Assembly (NCBI GenBank): GCA_025964575.1
Contig: JAOPYO010000176.1
Location: forward strand, 1-45,266
Direction: 5' to 3'
Source: Actinomycetes bacterium
Lineage (GTDB): Bacteria; Actinomycetota; Actinomycetes; Streptosporangiales; Streptosporangiaceae
Length of the DNA stretch: 45,266 nt
The position numbers and the translations under genes were made by a program. Below, piece by piece: positions 15,631-23,510 of this stretch. Every line of letters starts with the position of its first letter. Within the stretch, counting starts at the first letter, position 1. A model generated the notes under the pieces. That model did not search any database. It saw nothing but the letters and a program-made list of their open reading frames with translations, and was not told the origin of the DNA.

Positions 15631-16488
15631 TCATACCCAGCGGCGGCCGGTGAGGCGCTCGTACGCCTCGATGTACTTCGCGCGGGTCCGCTCGACGATC
15701 TCGGTGGGAAGAGGCGGCGGCGCTTCACCGGAGGCCCGGTCCCATCCGGATGCCGGGGAGACCAGCCAGTCACGGACGAACTGCTTGTCGTAGGAGACCT
15801 GCGAGCGGCCCGGCTGCCACTGGTCGGCGGGCCAGAACCGGGAGGAGTCGGGGGTGAGCACCTCATCGCCCAGCACCAGATCACCAACAGCGTCCCAGCC
15901 AAGTTCGATCTTGGTATCGGCCACGATGATGCCGCGTTCCCGGGCCACCTCCGCGCCTCGCCGATAGACCTCGATGGTGAGGTCGCGGAGCCGCGTGGCG
16001 ACCTCGGGGGTGACCTTGGCCTCGACATCGCCGTACGTCATCGGCTCGTCATGGTCACCCACGGCCGCCTTGGTCGTCGGAGTGAAGATGGGTCCGGGCA
16101 GTTGCGAGCCGTCCACCAGCCCTGGCGGCAGTGCGACCCCGCACACCGACCCCCGCAATCCGTACTCCGTGGTCCCGGAACCGGCCAGATAGCCGCGCGC
16201 GACGCACTCGACCGGCACCATCTCGAGCTTCCGTACGACGATCGCCCGCCGCGCCCAGTCGGCCGGGGCGCCGGTCGGCAGCTCGGTCGAGATCACATGG
16301 TGGGGAACGATGTCGGCGAGTCGCTCGAACCACCACAGCGACAGCTGGGTGAGGATGGCGCCCTTGTCCGGGATCGGGGTGTCGAGGACGAAGTCGTACG
16401 CCGAGATCGTGTCCCGCGCGACGATGAGGAGTTCCCCGCCCGGCAGCTCGTACAGGTCCCGGACCTTGCCGGCGTGCAGGTGTTTCAT
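15631..16488 (-). CDS. purC: Phosphoribosylaminoimidazole-succinocarboxamide synthase
   Basis: A 285-residue protein matching PurC along its length: GKVRDLYELPGGELLIVARD at the N-terminus (nucleotide-binding strand), ISAYDFVLDTPIPDKGAILT, VPVECVARGYLAGSG and ADTKIELGWD. It joins CAIR and aspartate with ATP to give SAICAR, step 8 of IMP synthesis, in the cytosol. ATG 16488 has GGAG five bases upstream. It lies 12 bases after the MOSC gene and 850 bases after purB on the same strand, so purB, MOSC and purC are probably one transcript. The 284 bases to murA start show no credible gene. Confidence 0.95.
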   Translation of the reverse strand: MKHLHAGKVRDLYELPGGELLIVARDTISAYDFVLDTPIPDKGAILTQLSLWWFERLADIVPHHVISTELPTGAPADWARRAIVVRKLEMVPVECVARGYLAGSGTTEYGLRGSVCGVALPPGLVDGSQLPGPIFTPTTKAAVGDHDEPMTYGDVEAKVTPEVATRLRDLTIEVYRRGAEVARERGIIVADTKIELGWDAVGDLVLGDEVLTPDSSRFWPADQWQPGRSQVSYDKQFVRDWLVSPASGWDRASGEAPPPLPTEIVERTRAKYIEAYERLTGRRWV

Positions 16489-16500
16489 CAGGACTCCATC

Positions 16501-17295
16501 TCATGATCCATCTATACGTTCCAGGACCTCGACGGGATCTCCGACGCGGAGCGTGCCCAAGGTCCTCGGGATGCCGTTCTGGCCGAACAGGATCTTCCCG
16601 TCGATGTTGCGGAAGGATGCCAGCGTCCGCAGCGGCTCGTGGCCTTTGACGGCGGTGTCCTGGTCCACGGTGGTCAGCACGCAGCGGGTGCACGGCTTGA
16701 CCAACTCGATGACGACGTCGCCGATGCGCAGCAGCCGTAGGGAGTCCTCACCGAACGGTCCGAGCCCCTCCACGACCAGATTGGGCCGGAACCGGTTCAT
16801 CGGCAGCGGGCCGGCCAGGCGGGAGTTCAGATCGGCCAGTGACTCCGCCGAGATCAGCAGCAGCGGAAAGCCGTCGGCATAGGCCAGCTCGCCACCGCCC
16901 AGGCGGGTCGGGCGGTATCCGGAGAACCGGACCAGCCGGCACTCGAGGCCGAGCACATCCGAGAACCAGCCGGCGGCCTCATCACCTTGATCCACACCCT
17001 TGCAGGGCTTCCTCTGTACCGTGACGTCGAAGATCGTGCCGTTATCCACAGCCTTGTGGATAAGTGGAGCGGATGCTGAAGGTGCCCGCACTGTGAGCAG
17101 AGCGCCGTCGTAGGAGGGCCGCAGCAGAGCCATTCGAGGGAACCGGCGCTGTGACAGGAACTCGCCGTCCGGGGTGATGAGCATGAACTCCCGGTCGTGG
17201 CGCAGGCCTTTCGCGCCAAGGTCGGCAACCTCAAGTGAAGTGCCGCGTCCGCTCTTCAACGGAAAGACGTTCAGCCCCGTCAGGTGCGCGCCCAC
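16501..17295 (-). CDS. MOSC-domain protein (mARC-like)
   Basis: About 264 residues. The N-terminal beta barrel (LNVFPLKSGRGTSLEVADLG, then LRHDREFMLI and FLSQRRFPRMALLRP) is followed by the MOSC core with MNRFRPNLVVEG and VKPCTRCVLTTVDQDT, whose cysteine is the expected molybdenum ligand. This layout is that of mARC/YcbX-type proteins that reduce N-hydroxylated compounds using molybdenum cofactor, though YcbX partners differ. Start GTG 17295 has GGAGAGGG eight bases upstream. The position between purB and purC (43 and 12 bases away) implies co-expression with purine synthesis, for which I know no fixed reason; N-hydroxylated base detoxification would fit but is inference. Confidence 0.88.
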   Translation of the reverse strand: MGAHLTGLNVFPLKSGRGTSLEVADLGAKGLRHDREFMLITPDGEFLSQRRFPRMALLRPSYDGALLTVRAPSASAPLIHKAVDNGTIFDVTVQRKPCKGVDQGDEAAGWFSDVLGLECRLVRFSGYRPTRLGGGELAYADGFPLLLISAESLADLNSRLAGPLPMNRFRPNLVVEGLGPFGEDSLRLLRIGDVVIELVKPCTRCVLTTVDQDTAVKGHEPLRTLASFRNIDGKILFGQNGIPRTLGTLRVGDPVEVLERIDGS

Positions 17296-17338
17296 CCGTA
17301 CCGCCCTCTCCTCGACGCTCAGCGGGGAACTCGTGGTC

Positions 17339-18682
17339 TCAGCTGAGCGCTGCGAGCCGGTCGAAGACCGGGCCCAGCCGCTGGACGAACCGCTCAGGCC
17401 GGCAGACCTCGTCCAACCGGGCCTCGTCCAGCTCGATGCCCGCTTCGAGGGCATGCTCGCGCAGCGTCTCGCGGAACAGCGTGCTGGTGTCGCCCCGCCC
17501 GGCCGGTGCGGCACTCAGTTTCTGCCAGGTCTCCATGGCGGCCTTCTGCACGAGGGGGTACGCGGCGTCGTCCCGGGACATCCCGGCCTCGACCAGCTCG
17601 AGCAGCACGGTGCTCGTGTAGATCAGGCCGCCGGTGGAGTCCAGATTCACCCGCATCCGGTCGGCGTCCACGACCAGACCGGTGATCAGCCGGGTCGTCA
17701 GATGCAGCAGGTAGTCCATGGTGATCGAGGTGTCCGGCAGCGCGACCCTCTCGACCGAGGAGTGCGAGATGTCCCGCTCGTGCCAGAGCGGGATGCCCTC
17801 CATCACCGGGACGATCTGACCACGCACGATCCGGGCCAGCCCGCTGATCCGCTCGGACAGGATCGGGTTCTTCTTGTGCGGCATCGCGGAAGAGCCCTTC
17901 TGGCCCTTGCCGAACGCCTCGGACAGTTCCCGCACCTCGGTGCGCTGACCGTGCCGTACCTCCAGCGCGATGGCCTCGCACACCGTCGCCATGATCGCCT
18001 GGGCGTTCACCCATTCGCTGATGCCGTCCCGGAAGACCACCTGGGTCGACACGTCGGCGGCCTTGAGGTTCAGCTTGCGGGCGACGTGCCGCTCGACCTC
18101 GGGGTCGATGTTGGAGTAGGTGCCGACCGCACCGGAGATCGCCATCACGCCCACCGCCGCGCGGGCCTGCCTGAGCCGATCCCGGGACCGGGCCATCGCG
18201 AACGCGAAGTCGGCGACCCGGTGCCCCCACACGTCGGGCTCGCCGTGGATGCCGTGAGTGCGGCCCACCCGCAGCGTGTTGCGGTGCTCCAGGGCATGGT
18301 CACGCAGCGCGGCGACCAACGTGTCCGCCTTGGCCAGCAGGATGTCGGTGGCCTCGACCAGCTGCACGGCGAGCGCCGTGTCGAGCAGGTCCGACGAGGT
18401 CATGCCGAAGTGCACGTAGGCAGCCGCCTCGCGCGGCTCGGTGTTGTCCGCCCAGGCGCTGAGGAAGGCGATCACGTCGTGCTGGGTGACCGCCTCGATC
18501 TCGTCCACCCGCTCGGGAGTGGGCGGCGGCGCCTTGCGGACGGGCTCCACGACATTGGAGGGGATCGTCCCGGCTTCCGCGTGGGCCTCGACCACAAGGG
18601 TCTCGACCTCGCACCACAGCTCGTATTTATGCGCGTCGCTCCAGACGCGACCCATCTCAGGAAGTGTGTAGCGCTCAATCAC
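17339..18682 (-). CDS. purB: Adenylosuccinate lyase
   Basis: A 447-residue fumarase/aspartase-superfamily protein. Signatures: VHFGMTSSDLLDTA, GRTHGIHGEPD (substrate-binding His), and the family signature GSSAMPHKKNP with the flexible catalytic loop. It splits SAICAR to AICAR and adenylosuccinate to AMP, releasing fumarate. The GTG at 18682 begins MIERYTLPEMG, the typical N-terminus of this protein. It is the first gene of the purB-MOSC-purC group. Upstream (18683-18958) lies a GC-rich stretch and the divergent LppU-like copy B. No purine-repressor site is recognisable. Confidence 0.96.
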   Translation of the reverse strand: MIERYTLPEMGRVWSDAHKYELWCEVETLVVEAHAEAGTIPSNVVEPVRKAPPPTPERVDEIEAVTQHDVIAFLSAWADNTEPREAAAYVHFGMTSSDLLDTALAVQLVEATDILLAKADTLVAALRDHALEHRNTLRVGRTHGIHGEPDVWGHRVADFAFAMARSRDRLRQARAAVGVMAISGAVGTYSNIDPEVERHVARKLNLKAADVSTQVVFRDGISEWVNAQAIMATVCEAIALEVRHGQRTEVRELSEAFGKGQKGSSAMPHKKNPILSERISGLARIVRGQIVPVMEGIPLWHERDISHSSVERVALPDTSITMDYLLHLTTRLITGLVVDADRMRVNLDSTGGLIYTSTVLLELVEAGMSRDDAAYPLVQKAAMETWQKLSAAPAGRGDTSTLFRETLREHALEAGIELDEARLDEVCRPERFVQRLGPVFDRLAALS

Positions 18683-18958
18683 ATGGTCGATTGTCCCAGG
18701 TCGCGGGAGTGGAAGGGGGCGGGCCCCCGCCAGGGGGTCGGAGACGAGAGGTGCTCCGGTGCTCGAGGACGAGCATTCCGGCCAGGATCGCCGTCAGGGC
18801 GATCACCGGGTCACGGCGGGTTCGATCGTGGGTTCGTGCAGATGAATCACTCCTATAACGGTTTTCCGGTAGGGGAGGTATCGGACATCACGGTGAAACC
18901 GACGAACGCTATCGTCTCCTTTCTTTGCCGTTGATCCTCCCGCGAAAGGCATGTTCAG

Positions 18959-19543
18959 GTGACCACCCCCGAATCGGGCCCACCCCAGGGCGCCCAGCAG
19001 TACCCGGGCCCCGGACAGGCCCCTCAGTACGGCGCCCCTGGCCAGGCCCCGCAGTACCCGCAGCCAGGTCCCCAGTACGGCGCCCCCGGTCAGGGCCCCC
19101 AGTACCCGCAGCCAGGTCCCCAGTACGGCGCCCCCGGCCAGGCCCCCCAGTACCCGCAGGCAGGACCTCCGTACGGCGCGCCCGCGCCGACCCCGTCGAA
19201 GGGCGTCGGCAAGAGAATCCTCCTGCGCATCGTCGTGGCCGTCGCCGGCCTCGCGATCGTCTCAGGTGTCGGCTATGGCTGGAAGGTGTTCAAGGGCGAA
19301 AGCCCGGACCTCGCCAAGGTCGGCGACTGCATGGCCGGGACGGATGCGAACAACCTCAAGGTCGTCAAGTGCACGGACGCCAAGGCCAACTACAAGGTGA
19401 TCGGCAAGGTCAACGACACGACGGAGATCGGTTTCCAGATGAACCGGAGCATCTGCAAGCCGTTCCAGGGCGCCGAGAGCGCGTTCTGGAAGGGCAAGAA
19501 GCTCGGCACCGGCTACGTCCTCTGCCTTGCCCCCGCCAAGTAA
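18959..19543 (+). CDS. LppU/SCO3897-like membrane protein, copy B
   Basis: A 194-residue protein with the same plan as the copy at 8243: a Pro/Gln/Tyr-rich N-terminus made of near-repeats such as PQYGAPGQAPQYPQP (about residues 1-80), one membrane helix (about 87-106, LLRIVVAVAGLAIVSGVGYG), and a small exported domain with four cysteines (VGDCM, VKCTDAK, ICKPF, VLCLAPAK). The C-terminal 100 residues of the two copies clearly share ancestry; the N-terminal repeat is longer here. The GTG at 18959 has GAAAGG nine bases upstream, like copy A. Function is unknown. A 17-bp hairpin follows the stop. Confidence 0.8.
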   Translation: MTTPESGPPQGAQQYPGPGQAPQYGAPGQAPQYPQPGPQYGAPGQGPQYPQPGPQYGAPGQAPQYPQAGPPYGAPAPTPSKGVGKRILLRIVVAVAGLAIVSGVGYGWKVFKGESPDLAKVGDCMAGTDANNLKVVKCTDAKANYKVIGKVNDTTEIGFQMNRSICKPFQGAESAFWKGKKLGTGYVLCLAPAK

Positions 19544-19550
19544 GACCCGC

Positions 19551-19598
19551 CGATCCCTCCGTGATCACGCGATCGACCGCATGATCACGGAGGGATCG
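19551..19598. terminator. Bidirectional terminator, LppU-like B / corA
   Basis: Perfect 17-bp arms (19551-19567 and 19582-19598; CGATCCCTCCGTGATCA and its complement) around a 14-base loop. A third partial copy of the arm (GACGGAGGGATC) sits just before the corA stop. Both converging genes can stop here. Confidence 0.8.
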
Positions 19599-19615
19599 CG
19601 TGCGCGACGGAGGGA

Positions 19616-20728
19616 TCAGAGCCAGCCGTTGCGCCGGAAGCCCCGGTAGAGCATGTAGCAGGCCGCCATGGTGAGGCCGACGACCATCGGATAGCCGTAT
19701 CGCCAGTGGGTTTCGGGCATGAACTTGAAGTTCATGCCGTAGACACCGGCCACCGCGGTCGGCACCGAGCTGATCGCCGCCCAGGCTGAGATCTTGCGCA
19801 TGTCGTGGTTGTCGTAGACGGTCACCTGGGTCATGTGCGCCTGCAGGATCGGGGTGAGGAGCTCGTCGCACGACTCGACCTGCTCCCGGACCCGGGCCAG
19901 GTGATCCTCGACGTCGCGGAAGTACTCCTTGATCTCGCTGGGCACGAACCGCCGGGTGGTCAGGGCGCGCAGCGGGCCGGTGAGCGGTCCGACAGCGCGC
20001 TTGAGCTGGATGACCTCCCGCTTGAGCCGGTAGATCCGCCCCGCCTCATTGGTCCGCTCGGGCGAGAACACCGCCTCCTCGAGCTCGTCCACGTCCTCCT
20101 GGACGGCGTCCGCGACACAGATGTAACCGTCGACCACCCGGTCGGCGATCGCGTGCAGCACCGCCGCGGGGCCGAGCTCGAGCCGCCCCGGGTTGTCCTC
20201 GAGATCCATGCGTACGGGTCCGAGCGCGCTGTGGGAGCCGTGCCGTACGGTCACCACGAAGTCCGGCCCGGAGAAGACCATTATCTGGCCGGTCTCCACG
20301 ACCTCGGTGCCTTCAGGGCCCCGTTCGACATAGCCGACCGTCTTCAGCACGAGACACTGCACGTTGTGGTCGTAGCGCTCCAGCTTGGGCCGCTGCCGGG
20401 CCTGCAGCGCGTCCTCCACCGCCAGCGGGTGCAGGCCGAAGACCTCGGCCAACTCCTCCAGTTCGGGCGCATCGGGCTCATGCATGCCGACCCAGACGAA
20501 GCCCCCGCTGGTGCCGTCTTCCGAGGGAGCCAGCTCACCATCGCGTACGAGTCGTACGGCGTCGGCGATCGTTTCGGTGATGACGCGCTTGCCATCGATG
20601 TAGGCGGCCCAGTCGATCACCGCTGAACCGCGGGGGGCCGGGGCGTCCTCGAGGGAACGGTGCGGCCGGGTGAGCGGCTTGAAAAGAACCTTGGTCGCGA
20701 GACCGGGGCGAACTTTGGTCATGGCCAT
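19616..20728 (-). CDS. corA: CorA-family Mg2+/Co2+ transporter
   Basis: A 370-residue CorA. The large cytoplasmic N-terminal part includes FVWVGMHEPDAPELEELA and the coiled-coil helices (VQEDVDELEEAVFSPE, REVIQLKRAVGPL). Two membrane helices close the protein, with the selectivity signature GMN in GVYGMNF (about 336-342), then YGYPMVVGLTMAACYML. It forms pentameric channels for Mg2+ influx. ATG 20728 has GGAG about eight bases upstream; ATG 20722 is an alternative. A long leader with a small ORF and a hairpin precedes it (20757-20928), suggesting control after transcription start. Confidence 0.95.
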   Translation of the reverse strand: MAMTKVRPGLATKVLFKPLTRPHRSLEDAPAPRGSAVIDWAAYIDGKRVITETIADAVRLVRDGELAPSEDGTSGGFVWVGMHEPDAPELEELAEVFGLHPLAVEDALQARQRPKLERYDHNVQCLVLKTVGYVERGPEGTEVVETGQIMVFSGPDFVVTVRHGSHSALGPVRMDLEDNPGRLELGPAAVLHAIADRVVDGYICVADAVQEDVDELEEAVFSPERTNEAGRIYRLKREVIQLKRAVGPLTGPLRALTTRRFVPSEIKEYFRDVEDHLARVREQVESCDELLTPILQAHMTQVTVYDNHDMRKISAWAAISSVPTAVAGVYGMNFKFMPETHWRYGYPMVVGLTMAACYMLYRGFRRNGWL

Positions 20729-20756
20729 GAGGGGTGCTCCGTTCCCCGCCGGCCAA

Positions 20757-20775
20757 GAGCGCGCAACGCGCGCTC
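20757..20775 (-). promoter_or_regulatory. Leader hairpin just upstream of corA
   Basis: GAGCGCGC (20757-20764) and GCGCGCTC (20768-20775) with a 3-base loop. It ends about 28 bases before the corA ATG, between the leader ORF stop and the corA ribosome site, where it could act as an attenuator or occlude initiation. Confidence 0.5.
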
Positions 20776-20796
20776 GACCCCTTCGGTCTTAACCGA

Positions 20797-20928
20797 TCAC
20801 AGGGCGGAGAGAGAGCGCACGAGGGGGTTGGCCGGACGCCGAGTAGAGGCGGGCGGACGAGTCCAGCTGCATGTCGAGCTCGGACTATGAGGAATCTCGG
20901 CGGTACTACACGGATCACCGGTGTCCAT
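20797..20928 (-). CDS. Putative proline-rich leader peptide of corA
   Basis: A 43-residue ORF starting MDTGDPCSTAEIPHSP, with seven prolines (6, 13, 16, 25, 26, 32, 35) and an Asp-Gly-Asp-Pro-like start. GGGAGGTGG lies 5 bases before the ATG, a better ribosome site than that of many real genes here. It ends 68 bases before corA. In enterics, Asp/Pro-rich leader peptides (MgtL type) couple Mg2+ level to expression of Mg2+ transporters; this one is proposed on the same logic only from position, proline content and ribosome site. Chance ORFs in GC-rich DNA also favour proline, so certainty is low. Confidence 0.35.
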   Translation of the reverse strand: MDTGDPCSTAEIPHSPSSTCSWTRPPASTRRPANPLVRSLSAL

Positions 20929-21062
20929 TCCGACCACCTCCCTTCACCCTCGGGGACAGTGCACAAGCAAGCTGAACGTTACCACTGCTACGTATGACGC
21001 CCGGCTACTTCTGATAGTTCGGATATGTCCGTACCGAGGACGCCACGCCGAAGACGCGGGCC

Positions 21063-21068
21063 TAAACT
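21063..21068 (+). promoter_or_regulatory. -10 box of leaderless purD
   Basis: TAAACT ends six bases before the GTG start at 21075 with no ribosome site between, so transcription should begin at the start codon. Confidence 0.55.
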
Positions 21069-21074
21069 CGTCAG

Positions 21075-22328
21075 GTGCGAGTTCTCGTCCTGGGCTCCGG
21101 CGGTCGTGAGCATGCCCTGCTCCGCGCCCTGAGCAACGATCCCATCGTCACCGCGCTGTTCTGTGCGCCCGGCAACGCCGGCACCGCCGACCTCGCCGAA
21201 AACCATGTGCTCGACCCGACCGACCCCGTCGCGGTCGTCGAGCTGGCCGGGCGTCTGCGACCCAACCTCGTGGTGATCGGCCCGGAGGCGCCACTGATCG
21301 CCGGGGTCGGTGACGCGCTGCGGCAGGCCGGGATCCCCTGTTTCGGTCCGGATGCCAGGGCCGCACGGATCGAGGGGTCCAAGGCGTTCGCCAAGGAGAT
21401 CATGTCGGCTGCGGGAGTGCCGACCGCGGCGGCCCGAGTATGCGAGAACGGCAGCGAGGTCGAGGAGGCGCTGGACGCGTTCGGCGCACCCTACGTGGTG
21501 AAGGACGATGGGCTGGCCGCGGGCAAGGGCGTTGTGGTGACCTCGGACCGCGACGAGGCGGCCGACCACGCGAACGGCTCTGCCCGGGTGGTGATCGAGG
21601 AATACCTCGACGGTCCCGAGGTCTCGCTGTTCGCGCTGAGCGACGGGGTGCACGCGGTGCCACTGCTGCCCGCCCAGGACTTCAAGCGCGCCTACGACCA
21701 GGACAAAGGCCCTAACACCGGCGGCATGGGCGCCTACACACCTCTCCCGTGGGCTCCTGAGGGACTCGTGGACGAGGCCATGGCGACCGTGGTGCAGCCC
21801 GCCATCGACGAACTGCGCCGCCGCGAAACGCCGTACGTCGGGGTGCTCTACGCCGGACTGGCCCTGACCTCCAAGGGCATCAAGGTCATCGAGTTCAACG
21901 CCCGGTTCGGCGACCCCGAGACCCAGGTCGTCCTGGACCGGCTGGTGACCCCGCTGGCCGGGCTGCTGCAGTCCTGCGCGATCGGCGGGCTCGACCCCGA
22001 CCTGGAGCTGGAGTGGCGGCCCGGTGCTGCGGTGACCGTGGTGATCGCGGCCGAGAACTATCCCGCCAAACCGGTCAAGGGTGACGTCATCGAGGGCCTC
22101 GACGAGGCGAACGCGGTGCCGGGAGCGTACGTCCTGCATGCCGGGACCAAGCGCGACCACGAGGGGCGTCTGCTTTCCGCCGGCGGCCGGGTGCTCACCG
22201 TGGTCGGCACCGGCGACGACCTCGCCGCCGCCCGGGCCACCGCCTACGAAGCCGTCGGAAAGATCAAGATGCGCGGCATGCACTTCCGCACCGACATCGC
22301 AGCCAAGGCCACGAATATCCCTTCGTGA
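21075..22328 (+). CDS. purD: Phosphoribosylamine-glycine ligase (GAR synthetase)
   Basis: A 417-residue ATP-grasp enzyme. Signatures: VLVLGSGGREHALLRAL at the N-terminus, VVIGPEAPLIAGVGD, YVVKDDGLAAGKGVVV (ATP-grasp nucleotide loop), GPNTGGMGAYTP, and VIEFNARFGDPETQ (metal-binding Glu/Asn/Asp). It joins 5-phosphoribosylamine and glycine with ATP in step 2 of purine synthesis. The GTG at 21075 directly follows a TAAACT box, so the message is probably leaderless. It stands alone, divergent from corA, and ends at the hairpin 22325-22348, opposite the glycerophosphodiesterase. Confidence 0.96.
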   Translation: MRVLVLGSGGREHALLRALSNDPIVTALFCAPGNAGTADLAENHVLDPTDPVAVVELAGRLRPNLVVIGPEAPLIAGVGDALRQAGIPCFGPDARAARIEGSKAFAKEIMSAAGVPTAAARVCENGSEVEEALDAFGAPYVVKDDGLAAGKGVVVTSDRDEAADHANGSARVVIEEYLDGPEVSLFALSDGVHAVPLLPAQDFKRAYDQDKGPNTGGMGAYTPLPWAPEGLVDEAMATVVQPAIDELRRRETPYVGVLYAGLALTSKGIKVIEFNARFGDPETQVVLDRLVTPLAGLLQSCAIGGLDPDLELEWRPGAAVTVVIAAENYPAKPVKGDVIEGLDEANAVPGAYVLHAGTKRDHEGRLLSAGGRVLTVVGTGDDLAAARATAYEAVGKIKMRGMHFRTDIAAKATNIPS

Positions 22329-22348
22329 GCATGCGATTGCATGCCCAC
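22325..22348. terminator. purD / glycerophosphodiesterase terminator
   Basis: GTGAGCATGC, a 4-base GATT loop, then GCATGCCCAC: one mismatch in ten pairs, with the inner six perfect. It overlaps the purD stop codon and lies between the two convergent genes. Confidence 0.7.
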
Positions 22349-22352
22349 GGCG

Positions 22353-23366
22353 TTATGGGGTGCGGGCGGGCTTGCGGGCCCGGGCCCGGGCGCGGGCGGG
22401 GCGGGGGAGTTGCAGACCCTGGGACTCCATCACGGCACGGAGCCGATCCGGGTAGTCGGTGACGATCGCGTCCACCCCGTACTCGATGAAGCGGGCCATG
22501 TCGGCGGGGTCGTTCACGGTCCACACCGTCACCGGCAGGCTCAGCGAGTGCGCGTCGCGGACCAACTCAGGGGTGACCAGGGTGTGCTCGGGTGACAGCA
22601 CGTTCGCCCCGATGGCCATCGCGCCGGCCACCCAGTCCGACGGGTCGAGTCCGGCGAGCCACGGCCAAACCGCCTCATGGGATTCGGCGGAGTGGGAGGG
22701 GACGAGCGTCTTCTCCTCGACCAGGGCGACCCGGCGGAGGCGCGGCGCCACCCGCTGAGCGGCGGTGAGGACGCGCCAGTCGAAGCCGAGCACCCGTGCC
22801 CGGCGGCTCATCCCGCAGGACTCCAGAACGTCCGCGACGGCCGTGACGAAGCGTTCCACGTCGTCGTAGCGCCAGGACGGGTCGGTCTTGAGCTCGACCG
22901 CCAGGTGGATACGGCGCGAGTCGTACCGATCGAGCAGCGTGCACACCTCGGCCAGCGTGGGCATCGTGGTGCCGGGCATCGGCAGCTGGGTGAGGACCAG
23001 GGGATCGTTGTCGGCGGGCCACCCTTCGGAGAAGGCCTGCCGGACGCCCGCGTCAATGGTCTTGATCTGGGCGAGTGTGAGATCGCGGATCTTCCTGCCC
23101 ACATAGGGGAACTGCGGGTCCTCCGGCCAGACGGGCTCGGTGTCGCAGCCGGTCAGCGCCGACAGGACCTGGTCGTGGTTCACGATGACCACGCCGTCGG
23201 CGGTGAGGCCGACGTCCAACTCCACCGCGTCGACGCCGATCTCGAAGGCGTGTGCGAAGCCCGGCAGCGTGTTCTCGGGCCGCAGTCCGCGTGCTCCTCG
23301 ATGGCCGTGCGCTTCGACTCGCCCGTCTCGCCCGTCTCGCCCGTCTCGCCCGTCTCGTTCGGTCAC
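22353..23366 (-). CDS. Glycerophosphodiester phosphodiesterase
   Basis: About 337 residues in the GDPD TIM barrel. Visible residues: AHGHRGARGLRPENT (catalytic His and Glu), AVELDVGLTADGVVIVNHD (metal-binding Glu-x-Asp and catalytic His), and LAVELKTDPS (third metal Glu). It hydrolyses glycerophosphodiesters from phospholipid turnover to glycerol-3-phosphate. There is no signal peptide, so it looks cytoplasmic. The GTG at 23366 follows a TAATGT box by seven bases, so a leaderless start is preferred to a TTG at 23393. Its N-terminus reads ERDGRDGRDGRDGR, coded by a 9-bp tandem repeat. The C-terminus is Arg/Ala/Pro-rich. Confidence 0.9.
   Translation of the reverse strand: MTERDGRDGRDGRDGRVEAHGHRGARGLRPENTLPGFAHAFEIGVDAVELDVGLTADGVVIVNHDQVLSALTGCDTEPVWPEDPQFPYVGRKIRDLTLAQIKTIDAGVRQAFSEGWPADNDPLVLTQLPMPGTTMPTLAEVCTLLDRYDSRRIHLAVELKTDPSWRYDDVERFVTAVADVLESCGMSRRARVLGFDWRVLTAAQRVAPRLRRVALVEEKTLVPSHSAESHEAVWPWLAGLDPSDWVAGAMAIGANVLSPEHTLVTPELVRDAHSLSLPVTVWTVNDPADMARFIEYGVDAIVTDYPDRLRAVMESQGLQLPRPARARARARKPARTP
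23318..23353. repeat. 9-bp tandem repeat (four copies) in glycerophosphodiesterase 5' end
   Basis: CTCGCCCGT repeated four times without change, followed by a decayed fifth copy. In the minus-strand frame it codes for Arg-Asp-Gly units. Because the period is a multiple of three, copy changes keep the frame. Confidence 0.9.
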
Positions 23367-23373
23367 GCCGGGA

Positions 23374-23379
23374 ACATTA
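23374..23379 (-). promoter_or_regulatory. -10 box of leaderless glycerophosphodiesterase
   Basis: TAATGT on the minus strand, seven bases before GTG 23366. Confidence 0.5.
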
Positions 23380-23510
23380 CCGAGAGTAACCAAACGTCCC
23401 CCGATCAGGCGGTTACTTTCTCACCAACAACGGCGGTCACAAGAGTAGACAGCCCACCCGGGGGCGGATGGCATGGTTGAACCAGTTGAGACCGGAGAGT
23501 GACCGAGCTC

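Larger units (their letters stand above)
20729..21074. other. Intergenic region between divergent corA and purD
   Basis: 346 bases. On the minus strand it holds a proline-rich leader ORF (20797-20928), a small hairpin near 20784-20797 and the GC-only hairpin at 20757-20775, all ahead of corA. On the plus strand it holds the purD -10 box (21063-21068). No M-box or ydaO-type riboswitch pattern was recognised. Confidence 0.6.

Noticed and set aside
18675..18806. 43-residue minus-strand frame overlapping the purB start, with a hydrophobic segment
   Set aside because: Reads VIALTAILAGMLVLEH then Pro/Gly, with no ribosome site; plausible but not supportable.
18951..18962. ATG-TTC-AGG-TGA mini-ORF just before the LppU-like copy B start
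   Set aside because: The ribosome site is only a base or two from this ATG and fits the GTG at 18959 instead.
20729..20996. Mg2+ riboswitch (M-box) ahead of corA
   Set aside because: No conserved M-box core was recognised; only the ORF and simple hairpins were found.
23318..23353. Short tandem repeat as CRISPR
   Set aside because: 9-bp units without spacers inside a coding sequence; no cas genes. No CRISPR, tRNA, rRNA or insertion sequence was recognised in the window.
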